NCBI RefSeq assembly: GCF_038561935.1
Contig: NZ_CP102770.1
Coordinates: 4,092,001-4,156,000, forward strand
Reading direction: 5' to 3'
Origin: Myxococcus stipitatus
GTDB lineage: Bacteria; Myxococcota; Myxococcia; Myxococcales; Myxococcaceae
DNA: 64,000 nt
Shown here: piece by piece, positions 55,592 to 64,000 of the stretch
Position numbering within the stretch: position 1 is the first letter of the stretch
How the letters are laid out: the number at the start of each line of letters is the position of its first letter
Translations under genes and position numbers: made by a program
The notes under the pieces: generated by a model
Databases searched by the model: none
The model's input: the letters and a program-made list of their open reading frames with translations, nothing else
Told to the model about the DNA's origin: nothing

Positions 55592-57088
55592 TCAGCGCGG
55601 CCAGATGCGGACCCAGTCGTCCTGGATGAGCTTTCCGTTGGTCTGGTCCGTGCTGCCGCTGGCCATGAAGCCCCTGGGGGCACCCAGGGCGAGCGCCCCG
55701 GCCTCCACCCACAGCAGGAGCAGCAGGGCCACCGCGAAGGCAGGCACCCGCAGGGCGAGCGCGGGGCGGCGGGCGGTGAGGACCACCGCGGGCAGGAGCA
55801 GGAGGGGAACCAGGGCGGGGAAGACGGTGAGCAGGCCGCGCGTGTAGCCGAAGAAGGCCACGGTGATGAGGGCGCGGTGCAGGACGACGAGGGAGAGCAG
55901 GCTGAAGTCCCGCCAGGGGCGCAGCAGCGACAGCGTGGCGCCCGCGAGGAGGACGAGCAGCAGGGGCCACTTCATCCACGTGCCCTCGGGGACGAAGAGG
56001 TCCACGGGCGCCCGGGAGCCCGTCAGGCCCAAGGGGAGGTTGGATGCGCCCAGTCCCAGGTTGAGGCCGTCGAGCCAGCGCTCCAGCTTGGACACGCAGA
56101 GCCGGGCGGCGTCCGCGGGGTGCTGGCGCATCCAGTCGAGTCCCACCGCGTAGCCGTGCAGGAGCAGGCGGCGGTGCGCGGGGTTGGCGATGTCCAGGTG
56201 GCCGTCCTGGCCCAGCTCGCTGACGGAGGCGGGGGTGAAGCCTCCCGTCGCGCGGGCGTGGTTCGCCATGGCGAAGTTGATGGGGCCGTAGACGGTGATG
56301 GGCGCGAGCTCCGGGAGAGGCTCGAGGCCGGGCGTGCGGGCGTTGAGCTCTTGCAGCACCCGCGCGTTGCGCACGGCCCAGGGGGCCAGCACCAGCCCGC
56401 TGACGAGCACGGCGGCGCCCCAGCGCGCAGCCAGGGACTTGAGCGGGGTCGTGCCTCGCTGGAGCCAGGCCCACGCGAGCAGGAAGGGCCAGAGGTAGAG
56501 GTGCTCGGCGCGGGTGAGCGAGCCCAGGCCCATCACCAATCCCAGGAGCAGCGCGCCGACGGGGGTGGGGCCCGCGCGGTGGCGCAGCACGAGCGCGAGC
56601 GTGGCGGACAGGAAGAAGGCGTAGAGGACCTCGTTGCTGTACGTGGTGGAGAGCACCAGCCACCCGAAGCTGGAGGCGAAGAGGCAGGCGCCCACGAAGC
56701 TCCACGCGGTGCCCAGGAGCTTGCGCCACCACGCCCACGACAGCGCCACCGTGGCCGCGCTCAGCGCCGCGAGGCACAGCTTGTACGGGTACGCGCTGCC
56801 CTGGGGCTCGCCGAGCAGCCGGTACAGCATCCCCAGGAGCCAGGGGAACAGGGGCGGGTGGTAGGGGAGCGCGGCGGGGCCTTCATGGCCTCGCACATGC
56901 TCCAGCGCGTACGTGTGGAAGAAGCGCGAGTCGCCGTAGAAGAAGATGGAGAACGGCCAGGCGCGGTCCGGTGAGGACTGCAGATAGAGCCAGCGCAAGA
57001 GCAGGCTCAGCGTGAAGGTCACCGCGATGCCCAGCGCCGTCGGGTGCCGTTGCCACAGCCCGCGCGCGCTGACGAAGAACCGGCGCAT
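55592..57088 (-). CDS. GT39-like membrane glycosyltransferase family protein
   Basis: ATG 57088 with a G-rich ribosome binding site (GGGGGTGGC); a GTG at 57112 would add eight residues. 498 residues with about ten to twelve membrane helices, beginning with ALGIAVTFTLSLLLRWLYL. The first periplasmic loop holds IFFYGDSRFFHTYALEHVRG, where Asp resembles the catalytic acid of the ArnT/PMT-like GT-C fold (DxxxY/F). The end is a long soluble tail-poor helix set. It may transfer a sugar from a lipid carrier to protein or lipid. It is divergent from the FGGY kinase gene. Confidence 0.78.
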   Translation of the reverse strand: MRRFFVSARGLWQRHPTALGIAVTFTLSLLLRWLYLQSSPDRAWPFSIFFYGDSRFFHTYALEHVRGHEGPAALPYHPPLFPWLLGMLYRLLGEPQGSAYPYKLCLAALSAATVALSWAWWRKLLGTAWSFVGACLFASSFGWLVLSTTYSNEVLYAFFLSATLALVLRHRAGPTPVGALLLGLVMGLGSLTRAEHLYLWPFLLAWAWLQRGTTPLKSLAARWGAAVLVSGLVLAPWAVRNARVLQELNARTPGLEPLPELAPITVYGPINFAMANHARATGGFTPASVSELGQDGHLDIANPAHRRLLLHGYAVGLDWMRQHPADAARLCVSKLERWLDGLNLGLGASNLPLGLTGSRAPVDLFVPEGTWMKWPLLLVLLAGATLSLLRPWRDFSLLSLVVLHRALITVAFFGYTRGLLTVFPALVPLLLLPAVVLTARRPALALRVPAFAVALLLLLWVEAGALALGAPRGFMASGSTDQTNGKLIQDDWVRIWPR

Positions 57089-57266
57089 GCCACCCCCGAG
57101 GAATCCGAACACGCTAGCACCTCGGGCGGGCGCGAGTCCGGGGGGCTGGCGTTCAGAAAAGAGACCTTGCCGTGAGTTGTCGATGGCGGGAGGCCGGACG
57201 CGCTCTCTAGAGTCCCGCCCGTCGCCGCTCGCCAGCGGCGTCCTTCACCCTCGCCTGGAGCGTTGA

Positions 57267-58865
57267 GTGGCCCTCGCTGGTGACAAGTCCATCCTGGCCA
57301 TCGACCTGGGTACCTCGGCCGTGAAGCTGGCCGTTGTCACGCTGCGCGGAAGAATCCTGGGCGGCGACGTGGAGCCGCTCGAGCTGCGGCTGCTTCCGGA
57401 AGGAGGCGCCGAGCAGGAGCCCGAGGCGTGGTGGCGCGCGGTGGTGCGAGGCACCCGGCGCCTCCTGGAGTCGGGGGTGGTGTCCGCGCGCGACATCGTG
57501 GGTGTCAACTGCAGCTCACAATGGTCGGGCACCGTGGCGGTGGATGCGCGGGGCACGCCGCTGTGTCCCGCGCTCATCTGGATGGACTCGCGGGGGGCGC
57601 CGCATGTCCGACGGGTGGCACATGGCCTGATTCCCATCGAAGGCTATGGGCTGACGCGGCTCCTGCAGTGGATCCGCCTGTCGGGCGGCGCGCCGACCCT
57701 CTCCGGCAAGGACCCGGTGGGCCACATCCTGTACCTCCAGAGCGCCCGGCCGGACGTCTACCGGGACACGTACAAGTTCCTGGAGCCGAAGGACTGGCTC
57801 AACCTGAAGCTGAGCGGACGCTTCGCCGCGTCCTACGACTCCATCACCCTGCACTGGGTGACGGACAACCGCGCGCTGAGCCGCATCGACTACGACGAGC
57901 GCCTGCTCAAGCTGTCGGGGCTGGAGCGCGACAAGCTGCCGGACCTGGTCCCCGCCGCGAGTGTGCTGGGGCCCTTGAGCGCGGAGGCCGCGCGCGAGCT
58001 GGGGTTGAGCGAGGACGTGCGGGTGGTGTCGGGCTCGCCGGACATCCTCGCGGCGGCGGTGGGCTCCGGCGCGGTGGGAGACCACGAGCCGCACCTGTGC
58101 GTGGGCACCTCGTCCTGGCTGTGCTGTCACGTGCCGTACAAGAAGACAGACATCTTCCATCAGATTGCGTCGGTGCCCTCCGCGCTGCCCGGGCGCTATC
58201 TCCTGGCCAACGAGCAGGAGTCGGCGGGCATCTGTCTGGCCTTCCTCAAGGACAACATCCTGTATGGCCACGGCCGAGGGCCGGGCGATGAGGCGGAGGA
58301 CTCCGGCGAGGTGTACCGGCTGATGGAGCACGAGGCGGGGAGCGTGCCCGCGGGCAGCGAGAACCTCATCTTCCTGCCGTGGCTGAACGGCGAGCGCAGC
58401 CCCGTGGATGACAAGTCCTTGCGCGGGGGCTTCTTCAACCAGTCGCTGAAGACGACGCGGGCGCACATGGTTCGCGCGGTGATGGAGGGCGTGGCCTTCA
58501 ACTCGCGCTGGCTGTTCTCGTATGTGGAGCAGTTCGTCGGCCGGAAGCTGGAGTCGCTGCGCATCATCGGCGGCGGGGCCCGGTCCGCGCTCTGGTGCCA
58601 GATTCACGCGGACGTGCTGGGCCGGGCGATTCAGCAGGTGGACGAGCCGGTGCTGGCGAATGCGCGGGGCGCCGCGTTCCAGGCGGCCGTCGCGCTGGGC
58701 GAGCTGACGGTGGAGGAGATTCCCTCCCTGGTGCCCATCGCGCGCACCTTCCATCCGGACCCCGCGAACCGCGGGCTGTACGACGAGCTGTTTCGTGAGT
58801 TCGTCAATCTCTACAAGAGCAACAAGGCCATCTTCGCGCGCCTCAACCGCGCGCGGAGCGCCTGA
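57267..58865 (+). CDS. FGGY-family carbohydrate kinase
   Basis: The start GTG 57267 follows CTGGAG; 532 residues. Typical FGGY/sugar-kinase N-domain: ILAIDLGTSAVKLAVV near residue 9 and CSSQWSGTVAVD; the C-domain contains LIFLPWLNGERSPVDD and IGGGARSALWCQIHADVLG. It resembles xylulokinase but the substrate is open. The kinase would phosphorylate a hydroxyl group of a sugar or polyol. It lies 15 nt upstream of a phosphosphingosine-lyase-like gene with which it seems to share a transcript. Confidence 0.87.
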   Translation: MALAGDKSILAIDLGTSAVKLAVVTLRGRILGGDVEPLELRLLPEGGAEQEPEAWWRAVVRGTRRLLESGVVSARDIVGVNCSSQWSGTVAVDARGTPLCPALIWMDSRGAPHVRRVAHGLIPIEGYGLTRLLQWIRLSGGAPTLSGKDPVGHILYLQSARPDVYRDTYKFLEPKDWLNLKLSGRFAASYDSITLHWVTDNRALSRIDYDERLLKLSGLERDKLPDLVPAASVLGPLSAEAARELGLSEDVRVVSGSPDILAAAVGSGAVGDHEPHLCVGTSSWLCCHVPYKKTDIFHQIASVPSALPGRYLLANEQESAGICLAFLKDNILYGHGRGPGDEAEDSGEVYRLMEHEAGSVPAGSENLIFLPWLNGERSPVDDKSLRGGFFNQSLKTTRAHMVRAVMEGVAFNSRWLFSYVEQFVGRKLESLRIIGGGARSALWCQIHADVLGRAIQQVDEPVLANARGAAFQAAVALGELTVEEIPSLVPIARTFHPDPANRGLYDELFREFVNLYKSNKAIFARLNRARSA

Positions 58866-58880
58866 CGCAGAGGAGCGCGT

Positions 58881-60410
58881 ATGGCATTGCCAGACCCGAA
58901 GTCCCTGAACCTGCTGAACCATGTCCCGCCGCGCCTGCTCTCGGCGGCCGAGCGCTACCTCAAGGCCGTGCCGCTGGTGCGCGACCTGCTGTCCAAGGAG
59001 ACGGACTCGCTCCTGTCGGGCCTCGAGGAGGGGCTCAAGCCCTACCGGGGGAAGGTCCCGACGTATGAGCGGCTGCCGGCGACGGGCCGCTCGCGGGAGG
59101 ACGTGCTGCGCGAGCTGGAGGCCATGGAGTCGAAGGAGGAGCCGCGCTGGCGCGAGGGCAAGGTGTCGGGCGCCGTGTACAGCGGCGACGAGACGCACAT
59201 CGAGTTCCTCAACCGCGTCTATGGCATGCATTCGCAGAGCAACCCGCTGCACGCGGACCTCTGGCCGAGCGCCACCAAGTTCGAGGCGGAGGTCGTGGCC
59301 ATGGCGGCGGGCATGTTGGGCGCGGATGCGGCCAACGCGGGCCGCCCCGCCGACGAGCACATCTGCGGCTCCATGTCCTCGGGCGGCACCGAGAGCATCA
59401 TGCTCGCGGTGAAGACGTACCGGGATTGGGCTCGGGCGACGAAGGGCATCACGAAGCCGGAGATGGTGGCGCCGTCCAGCGCGCATCCGGCCTTCGACAA
59501 GGCGGCGCACTACTTCGGCGTGAAGATGGTGCGAGTGCCGGTGGGACCGGACTACCGCGCCGACGTGGCGGCCACGCGCAAGGCCCTCACGCGCAACACC
59601 ATCCTCATCATCGGCTCCGCGCCGGGGTTTCCCCATGGCGTCATCGACCCCATCGCGGAGCTGTCGGAGCTGGCGCGCAAGAAGCGCCTGGGCTTCCACA
59701 CCGACGCGTGTCTGGGCGGCTTCGTGTTGCCGTTCGCGCGCAAGCTGGGGCGCGACGTGCCGCCGTTCGACTTCCGCCTGCCGGGCGTGACGTCCATGTC
59801 CGTGGACACGCACAAGTTCGGCTACGCGGCCAAGGGCTCGTCGGTGGTGCTGTACCGGGGCACGGAGCTGCGCTCGCACCAGTACTTCACCGCCACGGAG
59901 TGGCCCGGGGGCATCTACTTCTCGCCGACGTTCTCCGGCAGCCGCCCGGGGGCGCTCATCGCGGTGGCCTGGGCGTCGCTGGTGAGCACGGGCGAGCAGG
60001 GCTACCTGGAGGCCACGCGCCGCATCCTCGACACGGCGGACATGGTGAAGACGGGCATCCGCTCGATTCCGGAGCTGCACGTGCTGGGGGACCCGCTGTT
60101 CGTCATCGCGTTCGGCTCGGAGACGCTCGACGTCTTCAAGGTGATGGAGCGGATGGGCGAGCGGGGCTGGAGCCTCAACGGCCTGCACAAGCCCGCGGCC
60201 GTCCACCTCTGCGTCACCTTGCGGCACGCGCAGCCGGGTGTGGCGGAGCGGTTCCTGGAGGACCTCCGGGAGGCGGTGGCGCACGTGAAGGCCCATCCCA
60301 GCGAGAAGGGGACGATGGCGCCTGTGTATGGCATGGCGGCCGCCGTCCCCTTCCGAGGGATGGTGAGCGACTTGCTCAAGAAGTACATGGACCTGCTCTA
60401 CAAGGTCTGA
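58881..60410 (+). CDS. sphingosine-1-phosphate lyase-like PLP enzyme
   Basis: 509 residues from ATG 58881, with GAGGAG at the right distance. The fold-type I PLP domain has the [14 protein letters not shown] helix, the [15 protein letters not shown] loop with the Schiff-base Lys (about 311) and the AYASKGxxVVLYR-like follow-up, all close to eukaryotic sphingosine-phosphate lyase and its bacterial homologues. It lacks the N-terminal membrane anchor of the eukaryotic enzymes. Expected reaction: cleavage of a phosphorylated long-chain base to aldehyde and phosphoethanolamine. Myxobacteria make sphingolipids. The upstream FGGY kinase is the likely partner. Confidence 0.85.
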   Translation: MALPDPKSLNLLNHVPPRLLSAAERYLKAVPLVRDLLSKETDSLLSGLEEGLKPYRGKVPTYERLPATGRSREDVLRELEAMESKEEPRWREGKVSGAVYSGDETHIEFLNRVYGMHSQSNPLHADLWPSATKFEAEVVAMAAGMLGADAANAGRPADEHICGSMSSGGTESIMLAVKTYRDWARATKGITKPEMVAPSSAHPAFDKAAHYFGVKMVRVPVGPDYRADVAATRKALTRNTILIIGSAPGFPHGVIDPIAELSELARKKRLGFHTDACLGGFVLPFARKLGRDVPPFDFRLPGVTSMSVDTHKFGYAAKGSSVVLYRGTELRSHQYFTATEWPGGIYFSPTFSGSRPGALIAVAWASLVSTGEQGYLEATRRILDTADMVKTGIRSIPELHVLGDPLFVIAFGSETLDVFKVMERMGERGWSLNGLHKPAAVHLCVTLRHAQPGVAERFLEDLREAVAHVKAHPSEKGTMAPVYGMAAAVPFRGMVSDLLKKYMDLLYKV

Positions 60411-60418
60411 GCTTCACC

Positions 60419-60446
60419 GCCCCCGCCCGTCGTCAGGCGCGGGGGC
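60419..60446. terminator. hairpin between the lyase-like gene and the PheRS-like gene
   Basis: GCCCCCGC (60419-60426) and GCGGGGGC (60439-60446) are a perfect 8-bp inverted repeat with a 12-nt loop. It lies between convergent stops (60410 and 60433), the right arm running into the last codons of the latter. Confidence 0.5.
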
Positions 60447-61581
60447 CTGGCGGGCGCGCCGCCCACTCCCAGGTCGTGCCCTGGTGCAGCGCCGCGTAGA
60501 TGTCGTCGCGCAGGACGTTGCACTCGTCATGCGTGAGCGTCCGGTCCAGCGCGCGCAGCACCACGCGGAGCAGCACGTTCTTCTGGTCCGCGCGCAGGGC
60601 CAGGCGCTTCACCGCGCTCGGGTGGAGCGCGGCGTAGGGGGTCTCCGTGACGACGAGGACGCTCTCCACCAGCTCCGCCCGCTCGCCCAGCGCCGCGCGC
60701 ACCGCGTCGCCGAGCTCCTCCGCCGTCGTGTCCTCGCCCAGCACCAGGGACATGTCGCGGCGCACCTCGGGCATCGACGACACCGGCTGGTAGCGCTCCA
60801 GGTTCAACAGCTGCGTCGAGATGCGCGGGTCCGCGGAGCGCAAGAGCCGGATGTCATCCAGCCCCTTGCGCAACATCAGGATGCGGTCCATGCCCAACCC
60901 CATGGCGAGCCCGGTGATGGGGCCGGCCTCGAGCCCGCTCTCCGCCAGCAGCGCGGGGAGCGCCAGGCCGCACTCACCAATCTCCACCCAGTCATCTCCA
61001 TCGCGCACGTCCACCTGGAGCCCATCCGTCGTGTAGGGATGGATGGCGGGAGTGAGCTTCATCTCTCGCCCCGGGAGGAGCGCTCCGACGACCAGGGCAA
61101 TCATCCGCCGCAGGTCCTCCGGCGTGAGCGGCGCCCCCTGTCGCACGCGCCACAGGTCCATCTGATGGGGCTCCCCCGTGTGCAGCCGGTCGATGCAGTC
61201 GCGCCGGTAGACGAGACCAGGGCAGGCCAGCAGCACGTCGCGAGGAGGGGACGCGGCCAGCTCGCGCAGTGCTCCCGGAATCATCGCGGAGGTCTGGGTC
61301 CGCAACAGCGCCGTGTCGCAGACATAGCGGGTGTAGCGCGCGTCGCGGGCGGCGCCTCCAGGTGGGTAGTGGAGCCGGTCGTAGTTGTCGGCGATGGAGA
61401 CGACAGGGCTTCGCCGGTGCACGACGACGTCACAACCCCAGGCGGAGCGCAGCGCCTCCAGCACGGCGCTCACGAGCTGCTGCAGCGCATGCGGGCCCGA
61501 AGCGGGGTCGGTCAAATCACGGACGGCGAGGGCGCGCCGAAGCTCCTCGGCGCTGAGGACGGAGATGGCAAGGGACGACAT
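60433..61581 (-). CDS. single-chain phenylalanyl-tRNA synthetase-like protein (catalytic domain plus FDX-ACB domain)
   Basis: ATG 61581 (MSSLAISVLSAEEL) gives 382 residues. The class II core has motif 1-like DNYDRLHYPPGG and LLRTQTSAMIPGALR, motif 2 in VYRRDCIDRLHTGEPHQMDLW and motif 3 in GLAMGLGMDRILMLRKG, with DDIRLLRSADPRI after it. The C-terminal 90 residues (from about YQPVSSMPEVRRDMSLVLG) match the FDX-ACB anticodon-binding domain that sits on bacterial PheT or at the end of the mitochondrial enzyme. So this is a one-chain, mitochondrial-like PheRS homologue. No pheT lies near. It could be a true tRNA charger, a substitute, or a paralogue for another substrate such as a modified amino acid. 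Confidence 0.82.
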   Translation of the reverse strand: MSSLAISVLSAEELRRALAVRDLTDPASGPHALQQLVSAVLEALRSAWGCDVVVHRRSPVVSIADNYDRLHYPPGGAARDARYTRYVCDTALLRTQTSAMIPGALRELAASPPRDVLLACPGLVYRRDCIDRLHTGEPHQMDLWRVRQGAPLTPEDLRRMIALVVGALLPGREMKLTPAIHPYTTDGLQVDVRDGDDWVEIGECGLALPALLAESGLEAGPITGLAMGLGMDRILMLRKGLDDIRLLRSADPRISTQLLNLERYQPVSSMPEVRRDMSLVLGEDTTAEELGDAVRAALGERAELVESVLVVTETPYAALHPSAVKRLALRADQKNVLLRVVLRALDRTLTHDECNVLRDDIYAALHQGTTWEWAARPPGPRA

Positions 61582-61865
61582 GGAGAACTCTCGAGTGCGA
61601 AGGCAGTGGAAACGCGATGGTCTCCGGCGTGCCTGGCGAGAATTCCTCCTGGCGCCGCCGGCTTCAGATGCCCCCCCGGCGGTTCCGGGTGAGCGTCGCG
61701 CCAGACGGCGTTTCGCCAACGAGAGGTTCGTGCGCGCTCAGTGCAGCACGGCCTCCCGACACCCGAAAGGGGCCGGGGGGCTGCTAAATCGACGAGCGCT
61801 CACGACGAGAATCATTGCCGGTCATCATTAACGACCGCGATGTTTCAATGCAAGGGGGTGTGTGT
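61582..61865. other. 284-nt intergenic region between PheRS-like and alcohol dehydrogenase genes
   Basis: Contains the promoter of the minus-strand PheRS-like gene and the 3' end of the dehydrogenase unit. The right half (61786-61850) is the A/T-richest part of the last 5 kb. On the minus strand TTGCAT and TAATGA are 17 nt apart (61830-61855 region), a weak sigma-70-like pair. I see no gene. Confidence 0.35.
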
Positions 61866-63047
61866 TCACGCGGCTGTCCCCGCCATCGCGCGGGTGGCGA
61901 TCTCCGTGAGCTCCGCGTCCGTGAGCACCAACGGATTGGCCTTCATGCTGCTCGCGGCCCGCGCCTTCGACACCAGCTCTCCAAGCCGCTCCGTCGTCAT
62001 CCCATAGGTGGCGAGCCCCGGTATCCGGAGCGCCTCCCGCAGCGACTCCACCCACGCGACGGCCTCCTCCGCGCGCGCATCCTCGCGACCGGTGAGCAGG
62101 ACGGCCAGCTCGCGGAAGCGTGGGGTGGCGGGATGCTCGGGCGCGCGGGCTCGCAAGGCGCGCAGGTTGACGTCGAGCACCGACGGAAGCAGGGCCGCGC
62201 AGACCGCGCCGTGGGGCGCGTCGAACATTCCCCCCACGGGGGCCGCGAAGCCATGGACCGCGCCCAGCCCCGAGTTCGCCAGACACAGCCCACCGAGAAG
62301 GCTGGCCAGCGCCAGGTCCTCGCGCGCCTCCGCGTCTGGCCCCGAGAGCACGGCGCCTCGCAGCGAGCGCGCGGAGCGGCGAATCCCCTCGCGCGCCAGC
62401 GCGTCCGTGATGGGGTTGGCTCTCGCGGAGAGGAACGGCTCGATGACCTGCGACAGCGCATCCATGCCGCTGAAGGCCAGGACGTGGGGCGGCGCGCCCA
62501 GGAGCAGGTCCGGGTCCACCAGCGCCACACGCGGCAGCAGCTGCGGTCCGCGCAAGCTGGCCTTCACCTGGGCCTGCTTGGAGCCCAGCACCGCGTTGCG
62601 CGTCACCTCCGAACCGGTGCCCGCCGTCGTGGGGATGGCCACGAAGGGAAGCGATGGACGCGTGAGGACCTGCCCGTGTCCAATCACCTCCAGGTAGTCC
62701 AGCGGGTCTCCTCCCTGGGACGCGAGCGCCGCCAGCGCCTTGCCCGTGTCGAGCGCGCTGCCGCCGCCCATCGCGACCACTCCGTCGCAGCGCGACTCCG
62801 CCAGGACGGCCAGGCCCTCGCGCACGAGCTCCACCGTGGGCTCTCCGTCCACGCCGAAGGTCCTCACCGGGAGGCCCAGCGCTTCCAGCGCCGCGAGGAG
62901 CCCTCGCGCCCGCGTGGACGACCTGCCGGTGACGAGCAGCACGCGCTGGACACCCAGCGCGCGCACCAGCCCGGGGGCCTCGGAGAGCTTGCCGGGACCG
63001 AAGACGATGCGCGTGGCGGTGGCGAACTCGAAGGACAGGGGGCTCAC
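61866..63047 (-). CDS. iron-containing alcohol dehydrogenase family protein
   Basis: GTG 63047 shares GTGA with the stop of the next gene; 393 residues. The NAD(P) domain has [17 protein letters not shown] and [12 protein letters not shown]. The metal region reads [13 protein letters not shown] where most relatives have GMDALTHAIE, so one His ligand is replaced by Gln; the other two His are there ([11 protein letters not shown] and [10 protein letters not shown]), as is the Asp. Likely activity: reversible oxidation of an alcohol with NAD(P), with metal use open. It is coupled with an ABM-domain protein gene. Confidence 0.85.
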   Translation of the reverse strand: MSPLSFEFATATRIVFGPGKLSEAPGLVRALGVQRVLLVTGRSSTRARGLLAALEALGLPVRTFGVDGEPTVELVREGLAVLAESRCDGVVAMGGGSALDTGKALAALASQGGDPLDYLEVIGHGQVLTRPSLPFVAIPTTAGTGSEVTRNAVLGSKQAQVKASLRGPQLLPRVALVDPDLLLGAPPHVLAFSGMDALSQVIEPFLSARANPITDALAREGIRRSARSLRGAVLSGPDAEAREDLALASLLGGLCLANSGLGAVHGFAAPVGGMFDAPHGAVCAALLPSVLDVNLRALRARAPEHPATPRFRELAVLLTGREDARAEEAVAWVESLREALRIPGLATYGMTTERLGELVSKARAASSMKANPLVLTDAELTEIATRAMAGTAA

Positions 63048-63361
63048 CAGCCCGCGTCCTCGGGGAAGACGTTGACGTACTTCTGGCTCGAGCGGGGCAC
63101 CGCCATCATCGGCGCCACGACATCTCTCCAGCGCAGGTAGTGCGCCGTCTGCTTGTGCTCGGCGGGGGCGGCGTCCGTCCGGTAGACCTCCACGAGCAGG
63201 AAGCGCGTCGGGTCCTCCGCGTCCTGGAGGAGGTCGAAGCGCGCGATGCCGGGCTCCTTCACGCTCTCGCGCGCGTTGGCCAGGGTGGCTTCGCGAAACG
63301 CGTCCACCTGCTCCGGCTTGACGTGGACCTGGACGTGGACGATTCGCAGGCTGTTGGGCAT
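63044..63361 (-). CDS. ABM-domain (antibiotic biosynthesis monooxygenase-type) protein
   Basis: 105 residues from ATG 63361. The sequence [33 protein letters not shown] and [25 protein letters not shown] is the single dimeric alpha/beta-barrel domain of the ABM family, including LsrG-like enzymes that act on small oxidised molecules. Translational coupling to an Fe-ADH-type gene suggests linked steps of one small-molecule pathway. No cofactor is seen, as is usual here. Confidence 0.86.
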   Translation of the reverse strand: MPNSLRIVHVQVHVKPEQVDAFREATLANARESVKEPGIARFDLLQDAEDPTRFLLVEVYRTDAAPAEHKQTAHYLRWRDVVAPMMAVPRSSQKYVNVFPEDAGW

Positions 63362-63381
63362 GCCCTGAAACTACTCCGGGC

Positions 63382-63413
63382 CCGGGTCGCGTGGGGGCGC
63401 GAGCCGGACCCGG
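63382..63413 (-). terminator. hairpin between the polysaccharide-lyase-like and ABM genes
   Basis: CCGGGTC (63382-63388) and GACCCGG (63407-63413) are perfect 7-bp arms; internal GCG/CGC (63389-63391 and 63398-63400) can extend the stem with a bulge. It lies 3' of the minus-strand gene ending at 63455 and upstream of ATG 63361. Confidence 0.4.
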
Positions 63414-63454
63414 CAGAAGGGACGGTGTGGTCTTCCGTACAGGCGTCGCGGGGA

Positions 63455-64000
63455 CTACGGCGCCTTGATGACCGCAGTGGGGCTGAGCACGTCCTCGAGC
63501 TTGCGGGCCATCATCCACCCGTCGTGATAGACGATGCCCGTCTGGGTGACGGTGTCGTTCCGGTACAGGCCGATCTTCAGGTAGTTGAGCATTCCCCGGT
63601 ACTGGGTCGCGATGTAGCGCTTGGGCAGCACCACCTTCCCGTCGAGGTACAGCTCCACGAAGCCGACCTTCGCGTCCGGCGACCAGCGCACGTGGAAGAT
63701 GAAGTCCATCCACCTGCCGCGCACCAGCGGGGTGCGCCAGACGATGGTGCCCGGGTTGCCGCCGATGTTGAGGCGAATCTCATCCCCGTAGACGTAGAAC
63801 TCCACCGGCGGCGAGCCCCCCGAGTCGGCGTCCTGGTGCCACTGGGTGAACAGCTGCCACGTCTTCGCGTTGGGGAAGGTGGAGTCGAACATCGTGCTCC
63901 AGCGGTAGTAGTACTCGGAGCCCGTCGCCTCGCGCGTCATCCGCACCAGCTCGTTGCGGTTGCCGCTGGAGTTGATGGGGTCGTCCCCCTTGCGCACCGT
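63455..64000 (-). CDS. polysaccharide lyase-like protein (heparin-lyase I type), 5' end missing
   Basis: The frame enters at the right edge and stays open for 182 codons including the stop at 63455, so the N-terminus, probably with a signal peptide, is outside. The visible part has the jellyroll pattern of the PF14099-type lyases: NRNELVRM, TWQLFTQWHQDADSGGSPPVEFYVYGD, VRGRWMDFIFHVRWSPDAKVGFVELYLDGK and YLKIGLYRN near the end, the family's W-x-D/Q-F-H-V-x-W-S core. Such proteins cleave or bind acidic glycans. It is followed by a hairpin. Confidence 0.78.
   Translation of the reverse strand, partial: TVRKGDDPINSSGNRNELVRMTREATGSEYYYRWSTMFDSTFPNAKTWQLFTQWHQDADSGGSPPVEFYVYGDEIRLNIGGNPGTIVWRTPLVRGRWMDFIFHVRWSPDAKVGFVELYLDGKVVLPKRYIATQYRGMLNYLKIGLYRNDTVTQTGIVYHDGWMMARKLEDVLSPTAVIKAP

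Noticed and set aside
61807-61819. GAGAATCATTGCC, similar to half of a Fur box
   Set aside because: Only 10 of 13 positions fit and no second element or iron-related gene is near.
1-64000. tRNA or rRNA genes, CRISPR arrays, insertion sequences, prophage genes, attachment sites
   Set aside because: I looked for clover-leaf ends, repeat-spacer periodicity, transposase or integrase motifs, and terminal repeats and found nothing convincing. Short tRNA genes could still be missed by eye.

Overview
The window is a 64-kb stretch of a very GC-rich chromosome, almost certainly from a myxobacterium (Myxococcaceae: Myxococcus, Corallococcus, Pyxidicoccus or a relative). The evidence is lineage-flavoured: a Myxococcales-type sigma-70 factor divergent from a Ser/Thr kinase with an anti-sigma zinc finger, a lipoprotein with an AgmX/PglI-like C-terminal domain, many secreted peptidases and lipoproteins, third-position G/C codon bias, and dense operons with 4-nt start/stop overlaps. 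I see no rRNA, tRNA, CRISPR array, insertion sequence, prophage or replication origin. About 54 genes fill over 95% of the window; two (left and right edges) are partial.

Region 1 (1-14681, all minus strand) is most of an aryl polyene (APE) pigment operon running off the left edge. Reading 5' to 3' it encodes a ketosynthase-like chain-length partner, an acyltransferase, two acyl carrier proteins, a small membrane protein, an acyl-activating ligase fused to a dehydratase, a glycosyltransferase, a lipid-A-type acyltransferase, an aromatic amino acid ammonia-lyase, a thioesterase, a LolA-like carrier, an MMPL/RND exporter, a flavin oxidoreductase with halogenase signatures, a DUF3261 lipoprotein, a ketosynthase, a dehydratase and a ketoreductase. 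The logic is: make and activate an aryl starter, elongate it iteratively on ACPs, possibly halogenate the ring, attach it to a lipid and move it to the outer membrane.

Region 2 (15136-28581) is mixed: a small secreted protein, a GNAT acetyltransferase, a kinase/sigma-factor regulatory pair, a PhyH-type dioxygenase with an AgmX-tail lipoprotein, a VOC protein, a LysR regulator divergent from a ThDP-enzyme/aldehyde dehydrogenase operon, an MscS channel and a secreted M28 peptidase.

Region 3 (28659-33103) is the most system-like locus: VWA protein, PP2C-type phosphatase and atypical membrane-anchored kinase in a row (the TerY-P phosphorylation triad), with a fourth gene for an exported class A beta-lactamase-fold serine hydrolase joined by a TGATG overlap.

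Region 4 (33170-44407) holds a small membrane protein, an amidase, a PlsC-type acyltransferase, an M19-like lipoprotein, a SWIM/SNF2 helicase translationally coupled to a DUF885 peptidase-like protein, and a DmpA-family aminopeptidase. Region 5 (44532-49453) is an RNA-repair operon: an unrecognised protein, Hen1 methyltransferase and Pnkp kinase/phosphatase/ligase. Region 6 (49461-64000) has a cupin, a small unknown protein, an AI-2E-type permease, a fungalysin-family metalloprotease with tandem Fn3-like repeats, a GT39-like membrane protein, an FGGY kinase paired with a sphingosine-1-phosphate-lyase-like enzyme, a stand-alone one-chain phenylalanyl-tRNA synthetase homologue, an iron-type alcohol dehydrogenase coupled to an ABM-domain protein, and a polysaccharide lyase-like protein cut by the right edge.
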